DNA of 64,000 nt from Filifactor villosus (GCF_042652965.1 NZ_JBHSHL010000005.1:55109-119108); one strand, 5' to 3'; positions 40,036 to 49,790 are shown, counted from the stretch's first letter. Numbers and translations: made by a program. The notes: generated by a model from the letters alone, not told the origin.

Positions 40036-42387
40036 ATGAAAAAATCAAAACGAGTTTCAAAGAATAAAAACAAGAAAGGTTCGGAGCAGCCCGGTCTCGT
40101 TTCGGGAGCGGAACAGACAGAAAATACGGAGGTTGCAACCTTCAACGAAGAACCTTCAAAAGAAGCGGTTGATGTTGCGAACGAACCCGAAAAGGTCTTC
40201 TTGGATAAACCCGAAAATCCCGTTTCCTTGGAAAAGGACGAGACCGAGACGCTTCTTCCCTCAGAAGGAGCCCAAGAAGTTTCTTCGACATTGACAGAAG
40301 AGGTCAAGGAAGATCTTTCGGTGAAGGAGGATGTCAAGGCGGATTCTCCGGTGGAAGAAAAGGGGACGGTTTCTCTGACCAAGGATGAGACATCTTCTCC
40401 GACAGGGGATGCTGAAGCGGTCCCCGTACCTTCGATAGAAGAAACTGAGGAGAAGGATCAAGGTAAGAAGAAGTCGAAGCGGGAGAGGGATAAGGAGCAA
40501 CAGAAGAAGAGCGAGGGAGAAAAACCCAAGCAGCAATCTTATGCCGTCAAGCAGTTTCTTATGGGCAGTGCCAACTGGGTGGGATTGCTTCCGATCGCAC
40601 TTGTGCTGTCGATCGTTCCGCTGATTGTCTTTTTGAAGGTGCTTCCTCTGGAGCCGGAGATCGATGCTTATTGGTCGTCGGCCGGAGTTGTCTATGACTT
40701 CTTCTCCTACTACAAATCACTTGCCGTAATCGGTTTGGCGGGAGTGTCTCTGGTCTTTATGGCTCTGTTTCGACGCAAGGACAGATCGAAGAAGGATATC
40801 CTGCTCAGATTTGCCTTTGCCTTGGTCGCGGTCTACCTCGCCTTCAGTCTTATTTCTACTGTGATTGCCCTTTATCCCGGAGTTGCGATCTGGGGTGCGC
40901 CTGACAGAAGGGAAGGAATGATCGTGCTTCTTGCCTATGCGGTGCTGTTTATGTATGCGATCACTTCGTACCGAAGCGAGAAGAACAGAAAGATCATCTT
41001 TTGGAGTCTGTCCTTCCTGATGCTGGTGACAACGGTGATGGGGATCAGTCAATTCTTCGGTCAAGATCTATTACAGACACCCGGAGCGAGGAGCTTCATC
41101 CTGCCTCCCGAATACCAAAATGCGACCCTGAGTTTTCAATTTGAGAAGGAAAAGATTTATGGAACAATGTTCCACTACAACTATATGGGCAGCTTCGGAG
41201 CCATGATGGTTCCGTTCTTCCTTGTAATCGCTCTGTTTTCCAAGGAGATCTTCCGGCGTATTGTCGCTGCGATTTTGGCAATCTGTGCTCTTTTCGTATT
41301 GTTCGGAAGTACGTCAAGGGCAGGGATCGTAGGGCTTGCCTTAGTGGTGGTCTTCTTCCTTTTCGTACTTCTCAGACAACTGTTCCGCTATTGGAGGATC
41401 AGCTTGACAACCTTTACCATCTTGTTGGCCGCTGTGGCGATATTCAGCATTGCGACTCAAGGAGCTATCTTTGCGAGGATTCCGACCTTGTTGGAGGACT
41501 TGGGGATTGCGGGTGGAGTACAGCAGAACTTTGATTATCACGATCATGTACCCATTCGTGCGATCTCGGTGGACGGAAAACAACTTTTCCTAAGGCTTCA
41601 GGGTGAGCATATGCTCGTTGTCGACAATACGACGGGCAATATCAACCTCTTCGATGAAAAGATGGAATTGCTCCCTTATGAAAAGGGAGAAGACAAGATC
41701 TATAGAACTTCGGATACGAGGTTTGCAGATTTTTCTTACTCAAAAGGAAAGATTAAAAGGACAATAAACAGAACCGAAGAGATCGTCGATGTCCTTCTTC
41801 TGAAATATCTGGATCAGGATGTGTTGATCCTGAACTTGAGCAACCCGAGCGAAATTCGCTTCTATACACCCAAGTTTTATGAATTCACGCCGAAAGATGC
41901 CCCTTATATCGGCTTTGAAGGCAAGGAGAAGATCGGCTCGGCACGTGGTTATATCTGGTCGAGATCCCTTCCTCTGCTCAAGGATACGATTATAGCGGGC
42001 TACGGTCCCGACACCTATATGCTTCACTTCCCGCAGGGAGATATTTTGGCGAAGTGGTATGCTTACGGTACGCCGAATATGACGGTGGACAAGCCTCACA
42101 ACTGGTATCTCCAGGTGGCGATTAACCAAGGTTTGGTTGCTCTGGCGGCTCTGTTGGTGCTCCTGCTCCTCTATGTGATAGACAGTATTCTGCTCTATGC
42201 CTTCCGCAAGGAGTACAGTGAGACGGAGGTCTTTGCAATCGGACTTTTCTTGGCGGTGATCGGATATATGGGAGCAGGGTTCTTCAATGATTCCGTGGTT
42301 TCGGTAGCTCCTGTCTTCTGGTGTCTGTTCGGTTTGGGCTTCGGTGCCAACTCCTGGGTGAGAAGACTGAGAAAAGAGGAAGCTTAG
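40036..42387 (+). CDS. O-antigen ligase / Wzy-like polytopic membrane protein
   Basis: 783 residues. The first about 165 residues are cytoplasmic and highly charged (Glu/Lys/Ser-rich, low complexity). About a dozen membrane helices follow. A large external loop between about 480 and 680 ends in DKPHNWYLQVAINQGLVALAALL, the family signature (PHN-x-Y plus small residues). This group joins or polymerises glycans on undecaprenyl carriers outside the membrane. In this locus, with secreted CuAO proteins and the TolC-like protein, it may add glycan to the surface layer or make a wall polymer. No glycosyltransferases are nearby. The long charged N-terminus is unusual. Confidence 0.85.
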   Translation: MKKSKRVSKNKNKKGSEQPGLVSGAEQTENTEVATFNEEPSKEAVDVANEPEKVFLDKPENPVSLEKDETETLLPSEGAQEVSSTLTEEVKEDLSVKEDVKADSPVEEKGTVSLTKDETSSPTGDAEAVPVPSIEETEEKDQGKKKSKRERDKEQQKKSEGEKPKQQSYAVKQFLMGSANWVGLLPIALVLSIVPLIVFLKVLPLEPEIDAYWSSAGVVYDFFSYYKSLAVIGLAGVSLVFMALFRRKDRSKKDILLRFAFALVAVYLAFSLISTVIALYPGVAIWGAPDRREGMIVLLAYAVLFMYAITSYRSEKNRKIIFWSLSFLMLVTTVMGISQFFGQDLLQTPGARSFILPPEYQNATLSFQFEKEKIYGTMFHYNYMGSFGAMMVPFFLVIALFSKEIFRRIVAAILAICALFVLFGSTSRAGIVGLALVVVFFLFVLLRQLFRYWRISLTTFTILLAAVAIFSIATQGAIFARIPTLLEDLGIAGGVQQNFDYHDHVPIRAISVDGKQLFLRLQGEHMLVVDNTTGNINLFDEKMELLPYEKGEDKIYRTSDTRFADFSYSKGKIKRTINRTEEIVDVLLLKYLDQDVLILNLSNPSEIRFYTPKFYEFTPKDAPYIGFEGKEKIGSARGYIWSRSLPLLKDTIIAGYGPDTYMLHFPQGDILAKWYAYGTPNMTVDKPHNWYLQVAINQGLVALAALLVLLLLYVIDSILLYAFRKEYSETEVFAIGLFLAVIGYMGAGFFNDSVVSVAPVFWCLFGLGFGANSWVRRLRKEEA

Positions 42388-42447
42388 ACCGATATCGAAG
42401 TCTTTTAAGCGTGAAACCGCTCTTGTATGAATATCTGCTATATAAGG

Positions 42448-42485
42448 TATCTGCCGGGAGAAACATCTCGGCAGATATTTTTTGC
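42448..42485 (+). terminator. Terminator after the O-antigen-ligase-like gene
   Basis: TATCTGCCGGGAG ... TCTCGGCAGATA with a short loop, followed by six T. Confidence 0.9.
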
Positions 42486-42567
42486 ATAAGAGAACTTGGA
42501 TTTTTCTCAGTGGAGATACTATAGAATCCGGTTGAAATAGAAACAACATAAATGATACAAACAGTAA

Positions 42568-42673
42568 TGCTATTCTCCGCTTAAAATGTCGGGTATATAG
42601 AATGTACAATTGTCGAAAAACAATTTGGAGAATCATATAGTTCAAAGTATTCCACCTGTCAATTCTAATAGTA
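42568..42673 (+). mobile_element. MITE family 1, core type C
   Basis: 106 bp, TGCTATTCTCCGCTTAAAAT ... AATTCTAATAGTA, flanked by TAA on both sides. Core words GTCGGGTATATAGAATGTAC match other type C copies. Confidence 0.8.
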
Positions 42674-42676
42674 TAA

Positions 42677-42787
42677 TACTATTATCCGATAAAAGTGTGG
42701 ATATATGTATTCTGTGATTATGAAAATCCGTTTTATTTTCTATCCGTTACACAATATTTATATCCATAACGCAAAGGAATAATAGTA
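42677..42787 (+). mobile_element. MITE family 1, core type A
   Basis: 111 bp, TACTATTATCCGATAAAAG ... AGGAATAATAGTA, with TAA at 42674-42676 (shared with the type C neighbour) and 42788-42790. Confidence 0.88.
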
Positions 42788-42790
42788 TAA

Positions 42791-42885
42791 AATGTCGGGT
42801 AAACAGAATATATGTTTGTCGGAAACATTTTGGGTAATCGTAGAATTCAAACTTCACGACAGGACAATTTTAATAGATAATAGTA
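42791..42885 (+). mobile_element. MITE family 1, type C lacking its left end
   Basis: AATGTCGGGTAAACAGAATA ... GATAATAGTA is a type C copy without its first about 17 bases. It begins exactly after the TAA of the preceding type A element, the same joint as at 31808. It was probably split by the type A insertion and then rearranged. Confidence 0.75.
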
Positions 42886-42959
42886 TAAAACTTCGTCAAT
42901 GGTCGCAGGGTGCAAGCTCTGTCATTTTACAAGAAGTATGGAGAAGAATGGAGAGGCGA

Positions 42960-43757
42960 ATGATTTATTGTACAAATATCGGAAAGGCCTTTGTTAGAAA
43001 CATAGGACGAAAGGGAGATAAAAAGCCCAAACGATTTCAACGAACAAAGGAGGAGTTCTTTGCGGTGGAAGACGTGAGCCTTGCCGTGGACAGGGGAGAG
43101 GTTCTTGGCATCTTGGGTCCGAACGGTGCGGGTAAGACGACCCTGCTTCGCATCCTGGGGCATATTATGACTCCTACGAAGGGCGAGATCGTAATCACCG
43201 ATCAGGATGGAAGAGAGGCGAAAGACGAACAGGAAGCCAAGCGACGGATCGGTTATCTTTCGGCGAACACGAAACTCTATGGACGGATGACTCCAAAGGA
43301 GCTCCTCGTCTTTATCGGAAGAGTGTACGGTTTTGACAGAAAGCTGATCGATCAGAGGATGCAGGAGGTTATCGAACTCTTGGATATGTCCTCCTTCTGC
43401 GACAACAAGATAGAGAAACTGTCGACCGGACAGCTCCAGAGAACTTCGATTTCCCGCTGTCTCCTCCACGATCCGGACAACTATATCTTCGATGAGCCGA
43501 CCTTGGGCCTCGATGTGATAAGCAGTCATACCATCGTGGAGTTTATGAAGAAGGAAAAACAAAGGGGCAAGTCCATCCTCTATTCGACCCACTATATGGA
43601 AGAGGCGGAGTATCTTTGTGACAGGGTACTTATGATCCATAAGGGGAGGGTCCTGATCGAAGGCAGCCCCGAGCAGATCCGTGAGAAAACTTCCTGTTCC
43701 AACCTCAGGGATGCGTTTATCTCAATGGTGGATCTGAGGAAGGAGGAGGTACAATGA
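42960..43757 (+). CDS. ABC transporter ATP-binding protein, NatA-like
   Basis: 265-residue ATPase that powers an ABC-2-type exporter. Walker A GPNGAGKTT lies near 52-60, the signature is LSTGQLQRTSISRCL, Walker B is NYIFDEPTLGLD, and the switch His is in ILYSTHYMEEAEYL. The ATG at 42960 is chosen because GGAG lies 6 bases upstream and the protein then starts like other NatA proteins (MIYCTNIGKAF); an ATG at 42948 is possible. The stop overlaps the start of the permease by 4 bases. NatAB in Bacillus exports Na+, but the substrate here is not determined. The region before it is packed with MITEs. Confidence 0.92.
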   Translation: MIYCTNIGKAFVRNIGRKGDKKPKRFQRTKEEFFAVEDVSLAVDRGEVLGILGPNGAGKTTLLRILGHIMTPTKGEIVITDQDGREAKDEQEAKRRIGYLSANTKLYGRMTPKELLVFIGRVYGFDRKLIDQRMQEVIELLDMSSFCDNKIEKLSTGQLQRTSISRCLLHDPDNYIFDEPTLGLDVISSHTIVEFMKKEKQRGKSILYSTHYMEEAEYLCDRVLMIHKGRVLIEGSPEQIREKTSCSNLRDAFISMVDLRKEEVQ

Positions 43758-45835
43758 GATCTCAAATGATATGGTCCTTGTATAAGAGGGAGATGCTCGA
43801 TATTTTTCGGGACAAAAAAGCGGTGTTTATGAACATCTTCATTCCGATCATCCTCTATCCCCTGATCACGATTTTGGCGACTCAAGTCTTTATGTTCGTA
43901 AACACATCGATGGACGAAAAAACTTACTACATCGCCGTTTCGGAAGAAGTGAAGGGTAGCCCTCTCTACGCCTTTTTGCAAAGGGAGGAGACAGAGGAAG
44001 AGGATAAGAAGGTCGAACCCTCTTCCGGGCAGTTTGTAGCGGGAGACGCTCCCGTCTATTTTGAACTCAAGGACAGTTCGGATCCTCAGAAGGATCTGGA
44101 GGACAAGGACATCGACCTCTATATCGAAGAAGACGAAACGGGAGAGGGATATACGTTTCACTATATCTCTTCCGTGGTAAATTCAAGGACGGCCTTGAGA
44201 AAGGCGGAATCCCTGATGGAAGCTTATCAGGAGGAAGTGAGGGAGGAGAAGATACGACAGCTTGGAGGCGATGTGGAGGTTGTACTCTATTCCGTGGACT
44301 TCGAAACTGCCGATCATTCCACAAAAGAGCAGTCGATGGGTTCTCTTCTCGGAGGATTGATCCCCTTCTTCCTGGTGATGGGTCTGGTCGGAGGAGCGAT
44401 CCACACTGCCATAGATGTAAGCGTAGGCGAAAAGGAGAGGGGTACGCTGGAGACCTTGTTTTCTCTTCCTGTTACAAGTAGGGAAGTGCTCTACGGGAAG
44501 TTCTTTGCTGTAGCGACCATGGCGATTATCTCGGTCATCCTGAACTTTGTGTCTATGTCTCTGATGGGAGCCTACTTCTATAAGTTGATGTCCGAATCGG
44601 GTAACGATATGGCACAGGGTTTCCGTCTTGCAGAGTTTATCCCGGTGATGAGTGTCGTTTTGCTGTGTATCATCCTGTTTGCCGTCTTTATCACGGCGGT
44701 CTCCCTGACCCTCTTCTTCTTTTCGAAGAGCGTTAAGGAGGCACAGAACTATGCTATGCCTTTGGGGATCATTGTCAGTTTGATCTCCTATATCGGTTTT
44801 ATTCCCAATATGGAGCTGACTTGGAAGACCGCTCTTCTTCCCGTCGCCAACGTCGTCCTCCTCGTTAAATCGGCCTTTCAGTTCCAATTCCACCTTCCGC
44901 TGATGATGGGGGTCTTGGCGAGCAACCTGCTCTACGGTCTGCTGACGATGAGCTTTATGACGGGGGTCTTTGACAAGGAAGAGATGATGTTTGAAGAAGA
45001 CATCCACTTTATTCGACTGTTCGAGAGACGCTCCAACCTGAAAAAGGGCGGGGCTCCGACAGTGGCGGAGGCGATCTTTCTGCTTGTCGTCGGCTTGGCG
45101 GCCCTGATCTTTGTCGGCACCTATGCCCAACTGAAATTCGGTTTTTACGGTATTCTGCTGACCCAGCTTTGTATCATCGTCCTTCCCCTTGGCTTCGCCT
45201 TGTATACGAAGTGTGATCTCAAGAAGACCTTTTCGCTTAAGTTACCGAAACTTCGGCACGTTTTGGGTTCTGTCTTCTTGTGGATGGGCACCTTTATGCT
45301 CGTTATGGTGTTGAGCCTTCTTCTACAGGACATCTTTCCGGAGAGCTACGAGAACTTGGAGCAGATGAATCGGATCTTTGAGGGACGCTCGCTCCTATCG
45401 ATGATTCTCGTCGTTGCTCTTGCTCCTGCCATTTGTGAAGAGATTTTTTTCAGGGGCTATGTTTTTTCCGCCTTCCGACAGAAGAGGAGGGTCTTTGTCG
45501 CCGTGCTCATCACATCGATCTTTTTCGGTGTCTTCCATATGAGTTTGGTGAAGTTTTTTACGACGACCATTCTGGGAATCTCCCTGAACTATGCCCTGTA
45601 TCGCTCCGACAGCATAGTGACCTCATCCCTGATGCATTTTCTTAACAATACAACAGCGGTTGCCGCCCTCTATGTGCATAGCGGTCGGGGAGAGGCGGAG
45701 GTACAGATGGAGGCGGCGGAGCAGTTGACACATTCGCAGTTCATCGTCTTCGGGGTTTTGATCGTTCTCCTTATCTCAATAGGAGTGTTTTTGCTCAGGT
45801 CCAAGGAGAAAAAGGACAATCCTGCTTCTTCTTGA
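43754..45835 (+). CDS. ABC-2 permease fused to CPBP intramembrane protease
   Basis: 693 residues. The N-terminal about 400 residues are a NatB-like ABC-2 permease: one helix, a large external domain (about 50-190), then five or six helices with GERGTLETLFSLPVTSREVL. The C-terminal part (about 440-690) is a CPBP/Abi membrane protease with its three motifs: EEIFFRGY (Glu about 561-562), FGVFHMS (His about 593), and SSLMHFLNN. All putative catalytic residues remain. This fusion is known as a family, but the role of the protease half is not established; it may process an exported peptide or control the transporter. ATG overlaps the NatA stop (ATGA). Confidence 0.92.
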   Translation: MRSQMIWSLYKREMLDIFRDKKAVFMNIFIPIILYPLITILATQVFMFVNTSMDEKTYYIAVSEEVKGSPLYAFLQREETEEEDKKVEPSSGQFVAGDAPVYFELKDSSDPQKDLEDKDIDLYIEEDETGEGYTFHYISSVVNSRTALRKAESLMEAYQEEVREEKIRQLGGDVEVVLYSVDFETADHSTKEQSMGSLLGGLIPFFLVMGLVGGAIHTAIDVSVGEKERGTLETLFSLPVTSREVLYGKFFAVATMAIISVILNFVSMSLMGAYFYKLMSESGNDMAQGFRLAEFIPVMSVVLLCIILFAVFITAVSLTLFFFSKSVKEAQNYAMPLGIIVSLISYIGFIPNMELTWKTALLPVANVVLLVKSAFQFQFHLPLMMGVLASNLLYGLLTMSFMTGVFDKEEMMFEEDIHFIRLFERRSNLKKGGAPTVAEAIFLLVVGLAALIFVGTYAQLKFGFYGILLTQLCIIVLPLGFALYTKCDLKKTFSLKLPKLRHVLGSVFLWMGTFMLVMVLSLLLQDIFPESYENLEQMNRIFEGRSLLSMILVVALAPAICEEIFFRGYVFSAFRQKRRVFVAVLITSIFFGVFHMSLVKFFTTTILGISLNYALYRSDSIVTSSLMHFLNNTTAVAALYVHSGRGEAEVQMEAAEQLTHSQFIVFGVLIVLLISIGVFLLRSKEKKDNPASS

Positions 45836-45910
45836 AGTCCGTGATCGGTTTTAAACGGTGAGCCAACATATTTGAGAAAGGACGAGTTGCCTCTTTCGGA
45901 GCTATGTAAA

Positions 45911-45926
45911 GGGGACTGAAGTCCCC
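45911..45926. terminator. Small hairpin between convergent genes
   Basis: GGGGAC-TGAA-GTCCCC, a 6-bp GC stem without a T run. It lies between the CPBP fusion gene and the peptidase gene; at best a weak terminator. Confidence 0.45.
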
Positions 45927-45941
45927 GGAGGAGGGATGGCC

Positions 45942-46880
45942 CTACTTCTTCTTGAGTCCCTCCATAATGGAGAGGAGTTTGTCGAACATCCCTTCCTCGT
46001 AGGGAGAGTGTCCGGCCGCGTCTACGAAGGTCAGCTCAGAGTTCGGTAGAGCCTTGTGGAGCTCATAGGCACCGGAGGGCCTGCAATCGACATCGTATCT
46101 GCCGTGGACGATGTAGGTCCTGATGTTCGAGATCCGATCGATGCGGTTGAGGATGTAGTTGTCGTCATCCCAAGACATTCGGTTGACAAAATAATGGCAC
46201 TCGAGTCGGGCGATCGACATATCGTAGTTCGTACATTCCTTAGGGAGCGTTGCGGGCGGGAGTAGGGTAATAATGCTTCCCTCCCAATCGCTCCATTTTT
46301 TTGCCGCCGCCCTTCGGACTTCCTCGTCGTCGTGGGTCAGCTTCTCGTAGTAGGCTCCTACGAGGTCATCCTGTCTGTCTTTGGAGATATGCTCTCTGAA
46401 AGGTTCGAATACATCCGGAAAGAGGTAGGATGCTCCTTCCTGATAGAGCCATAGGATATCTTCCTCCCTTGCGAGGAAGATCCCGCGTAAAATCAGAGCA
46501 CGAACATATTCGGGGTGGGAGATGGCATAGGTCAGGGCGAGGGTGGAGCCGAAGCTTCCTCCAAAGACATACCAACTCTCTATACCGAGGTAAGAGCGGA
46601 TTTTTTCGATGTCCTCCACGAGGTGGAAGATGTTGTTTTCCTCAAGTTCGGCAAAGGGGGTACTCTTACCGCAACCTCTTTGGTCGAAGAGGACGATGCG
46701 GTAATACTTTGGATCAAAGAAGCGTCGGCTCTTTTCGGAGATACATCCACCCGGTCCTCCGTGAAGAAACACGACGGGTTCACCGTCGGGATTGCCGCAC
46801 TCTTCGACATAGAGGGTGTGAAGCTCGCTTACCTTGAGGCGGTGGGTGCGATAGGGTTCGGTGTTCAAATAAGGTTTCAT
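45942..46880 (-). CDS. pip: Prolyl aminopeptidase (proline iminopeptidase)
   Basis: 312-residue alpha/beta-hydrolase of the S33 peptidase family that releases N-terminal proline from peptides in the cytoplasm. The oxyanion-hole motif HGGPGG lies at about 40-45. The nucleophile is Ser109 in GGSFGSTLAL, the acid is in HGRYDVDCRP and the base His in AAGHSPYE near the end. DQRGCGKS and the start NTEPYRTHRLKVSELHTLYVEE are typical. ATG start after AAGGAGGAG. Monocistronic and convergent with the ABC/CPBP operon. Suits an organism that ferments peptides. Confidence 0.94.
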   Translation of the reverse strand: MKPYLNTEPYRTHRLKVSELHTLYVEECGNPDGEPVVFLHGGPGGCISEKSRRFFDPKYYRIVLFDQRGCGKSTPFAELEENNIFHLVEDIEKIRSYLGIESWYVFGGSFGSTLALTYAISHPEYVRALILRGIFLAREEDILWLYQEGASYLFPDVFEPFREHISKDRQDDLVGAYYEKLTHDDEEVRRAAAKKWSDWEGSIITLLPPATLPKECTNYDMSIARLECHYFVNRMSWDDDNYILNRIDRISNIRTYIVHGRYDVDCRPSGAYELHKALPNSELTFVDAAGHSPYEEGMFDKLLSIMEGLKKK

Positions 46881-46927
46881 AGGAAACTCCTCCTTTATAA
46901 ATCAGTATGGTATGGTTTGTCATAGGA

Positions 46928-47036
46928 TACTACTATTCTTTTGAATAGTGAATATAAACAATCTGTGAGCCATAGAATACAACATAGTTTTTCGTTATCG
47001 AAAAATAGATATATCCATACTTCTATCGAAAAATAG
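46928..47036 (-). mobile_element. MITE family 1, core type A (inverted, decayed end)
   Basis: TACTACTATTCTTTTGAATAG at the left, CTTCTATCGAAAAATAGAA at the right. The right terminal repeat has one change; right flank TAA. It borders a family 2 repeat whose left arm is missing. Confidence 0.75.
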
Positions 47037-47169
47037 AATAAGTCCAAAAATCATCATAAAACCAATTTTATACGAAGGATGAAATTATTAAAAAATTGAT
47101 AGGATAGACTTTCGTACTTTATAAAGCCGAAGAAAAATCAGAAACTTGCCTCTGTGCGGTGTTTCCCTA
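47037..47169 (+). repeat. Family 2 repeat lacking its left end
   Basis: Begins GTCCAAAAATCATCATAAAA directly after the MITE, continues TTTTATACGAAGGATGAAATT, and ends TGTGCGGTGTTTCCCTA. Confidence 0.65.
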
Positions 47170-47849
47170 GAAGTATACGGTATCTACACGACATCCCTGC
47201 ACAAACTCAAAAAATTTTTGCGGTGGAAGAGCGGATAGGCCCCACATCCCATTATATACCAAAAGTTGACAAAACTGTAACCTTTTCCAAGGGCAGGGAA
47301 GGCGGACGAAAGAGGTTGAAGAACAAGGGAGAGTGGATCTCTAAAAACCTTGGAGTGCAAGGAGTGTGAGCAAACATCAAGGCTGGGGATATCTTCAGAA
47401 AGAGGAATGTAAAAGGAATAAAGAATTAATGACAAAATTGAAATGTTTTTTGAAAGCTATTTGGGATATAATGAAGAAAAGTAAGGCAATGATATGATCT
47501 GCAAGAGGGATAGCAGAACATAAGGAAGTATGAACTCTCCGACTGAAAGAATGTATCTATAAGCAGGACACCGACATTAAGGAAGTAGCGTACAATGCAG
47601 AACCTGTGATTTTCTTGTGAGTTGTGAAAATACGGGAACTTGTCCGATCAAAAACTCCGGGAACTTCCAAGAATTTTATTGTATATAAAACCTGGCGGTG
47701 TGTTGCTTTCTGGTATGCAGTATTATCCTAAAGTGCTTAATTCGATTGTAGATATGAATTACAATAGGGCAGTTTAAAAGGAGAACAGTATTACCGAACC
47801 GAAAACAATCTGTCATCGTTTGGGTGACAGCAATGGAAGGATGATGATT

Positions 47850-49652
47850 ATGAAGGGATTTAAGAGTGTCAAGTCGACGATAAAAAACATAAGCAACAGT
47901 TTTCGGAGATTTCCGGTGTCGATGATGTTTGCCTGTGCCATAGCGTTGCTCCTGATCATCTCGTCGAATCTCGAGAGCGATATGTATGGGGCGATGGTCG
48001 AGATCAAGGACTCGATACGTGACACAACGGTTATTTTGAGGAGGCTCGCCAGTGTACTCTTCACGGGGCTGCTCCTCTTTGCCAATCTTCAACTGTGGGA
48101 CGAGAATGTCAGGAAACGGCTCGGTACAGGCAAGTATACTTTGGTTTTCCAGATTATCGGGGCTCTTTTTATTCCCCTTTTGTATACTGTCCTCTATTGG
48201 GGCTTGGGGACGGAGGACTTTATCAAAGAAAAAGAGTTTACACTTTGGATGGGGCTTAACATGATTCTGATCCTTACCGCCTTTGTGGTCGGTAAGATCA
48301 AAAATGAGGAGAACTTCGTCGGCTATACGATCACGGTGTTGACCGCAGGCATCAAGGCCTTTATTTACTCCGGAGTACTCTTCATCGGCCTGTCCTCGAT
48401 TTTGTTCACCTTGGACAAACTCTTTGAACTCGATATCAACAGTCGTTGGTATGAATACAGTATCTATATCACCTTTATTCCGTTTTTTATGGGGATCTTC
48501 CTCTCCTCCTATCCGTATACGGACAGTCTTAGGGGAGAATATAGGATGGCTAAGGCCTTTCGGGTCCTGCTTACAGCCATCGTAGTCCCTCTTTTGATCG
48601 TATACACGGTGATTCTCTATGCCTACTGTGCAAAGATACTCCTCACTTGGGAATGGCCCAAGGGGGTCGTGGGTAGTCTTACCCTGTGGTACGGGTTTAT
48701 CAGTGCCATTGTCCTCTTCTTCCTGGCGCCGATACAGAAAGAGAATCCGTTTATCCTGAAATTTCGAAAGAGCTATCCTCTTGTCATCCTTCCGATGACG
48801 GTGGTCATGTTTATGGCACTGAGCCTTCGCATTGGAGAATACGGGATAACGTCCATGCGTTATACGGTTCTGATGACAGGGGTATTCGTCGTACTTTCGA
48901 TGCTCTACTATAAGTGGAAGCCGAACTCACAGAATCTTCCGATTCCCCTGATGCTTGCAGCGATTATACTCATTGTAAGCGTGGGTCCTTTTAGCGGTTA
49001 CCATATGGAGAGAAGGAGTCAGAATAGGAGGTTTGAAAAGATCCTGACCGAAAACGCAATGCTCCGGGACGGAAAGATCGTTCCGAGAGAGGATCTTGAC
49101 GAGAAGACCAGAATCGAGATCAGTCGTATCGTCAGACACTTGGACAGGGGCTTTGAAGATAGTGAAGTCCCCTTGCTTCCCGAAGGCTATGAGAGTTCGG
49201 ACTTTAAGCAGACCTTCGGTTTTGTGGAGACCTTCTCTTCGAGCATGGATGTCGATGAGGAGAATGAGATCGAAAAGTACAGTTACTACAGAGAGAACCT
49301 GATCTATGACATCAAGGGCTATGAAAAGGCGGCTCTTGTCGATCTCTCCGTCTATGACCGAGCCGAAACAAAGGATGAGGAGACGGTCGCTTTTAGGGAT
49401 GAGAAGATCTATCTTAAGTTCTATGACGGAAGTAAACAGATCGATGAGGCTGTCTTGGAACTGGATGTGCTCCGTGACACACTCAAGGAAATTCAGAAAA
49501 AGACAGGTAAAGCTCTGGTAATCAAAGGAAGTACGCAGAAGGTGGACTACGGCCTCTATATAGAAGATGTGTATATGTTCTACGATATTAGGAATGATGA
49601 ATATCAGACCGTCAATATGAGGGCCGACCTGTATTATAAGATCAAGGAATAG
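47850..49652 (+). CDS. DUF4153-type membrane protein
   Basis: 600 residues. The N-terminal about 390 residues contain about ten membrane helices (FPVSMMFACAIALLLIISS, RLASVLFTGLLLFANLQLW and later ones). The C-terminal about 200 residues are a soluble beta-rich domain that is probably external. The helical half matches DUF4153 proteins, whose function is unknown. I chose the ATG at 47850 since GGAAGG lies about 9 bases before it; an open frame reaches further left through a TTG. The gene stands alone with repeats on both sides and its own terminator. Confidence 0.78.
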   Translation: MKGFKSVKSTIKNISNSFRRFPVSMMFACAIALLLIISSNLESDMYGAMVEIKDSIRDTTVILRRLASVLFTGLLLFANLQLWDENVRKRLGTGKYTLVFQIIGALFIPLLYTVLYWGLGTEDFIKEKEFTLWMGLNMILILTAFVVGKIKNEENFVGYTITVLTAGIKAFIYSGVLFIGLSSILFTLDKLFELDINSRWYEYSIYITFIPFFMGIFLSSYPYTDSLRGEYRMAKAFRVLLTAIVVPLLIVYTVILYAYCAKILLTWEWPKGVVGSLTLWYGFISAIVLFFLAPIQKENPFILKFRKSYPLVILPMTVVMFMALSLRIGEYGITSMRYTVLMTGVFVVLSMLYYKWKPNSQNLPIPLMLAAIILIVSVGPFSGYHMERRSQNRRFEKILTENAMLRDGKIVPREDLDEKTRIEISRIVRHLDRGFEDSEVPLLPEGYESSDFKQTFGFVETFSSSMDVDEENEIEKYSYYRENLIYDIKGYEKAALVDLSVYDRAETKDEETVAFRDEKIYLKFYDGSKQIDEAVLELDVLRDTLKEIQKKTGKALVIKGSTQKVDYGLYIEDVYMFYDIRNDEYQTVNMRADLYYKIKE

Positions 49653-49752
49653 ACTCGGGATAAGGTGTTTGGAGACTGTCTTTTGAAGAGTTCACCTTGG
49701 TGAGTCCTTCTTCGGGAATGGGGAGAAGAACGGAGATAATAGAATGAAATAC

Positions 49753-49784
49753 AAAGAGGCATGCCGAAAGGCGTGCCTCTTTTC
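49753..49784 (+). terminator. Terminator after the DUF4153 gene
   Basis: AAAGAGGCATGCC-GAAA-GGCGTGCCTCTTTT, a 13-bp stem (one G-T pair) and T run. Confidence 0.9.
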
Positions 49785-49790
49785 ATCTTA

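Larger units (their letters stand above)
46881..47849. other. Long repeat-bearing gap before the DUF4153 gene
   Basis: Nearly 1 kb. It contains an inverted type A element (46928-47036) and a family 2 repeat (47037-47169). Further in is a stretch with no recognisable gene (47180-47660), then a decayed type C end before the DUF4153 gene (TTTAAAAGGAGAACAGTA, 47775-47792). Confidence 0.5.

Noticed and set aside
44183..45130. 315-codon minus-strand frame over the ABC/CPBP gene
   Set aside because: The composition is very His/Gln/Arg-rich and it is antisense to a clear membrane protein.
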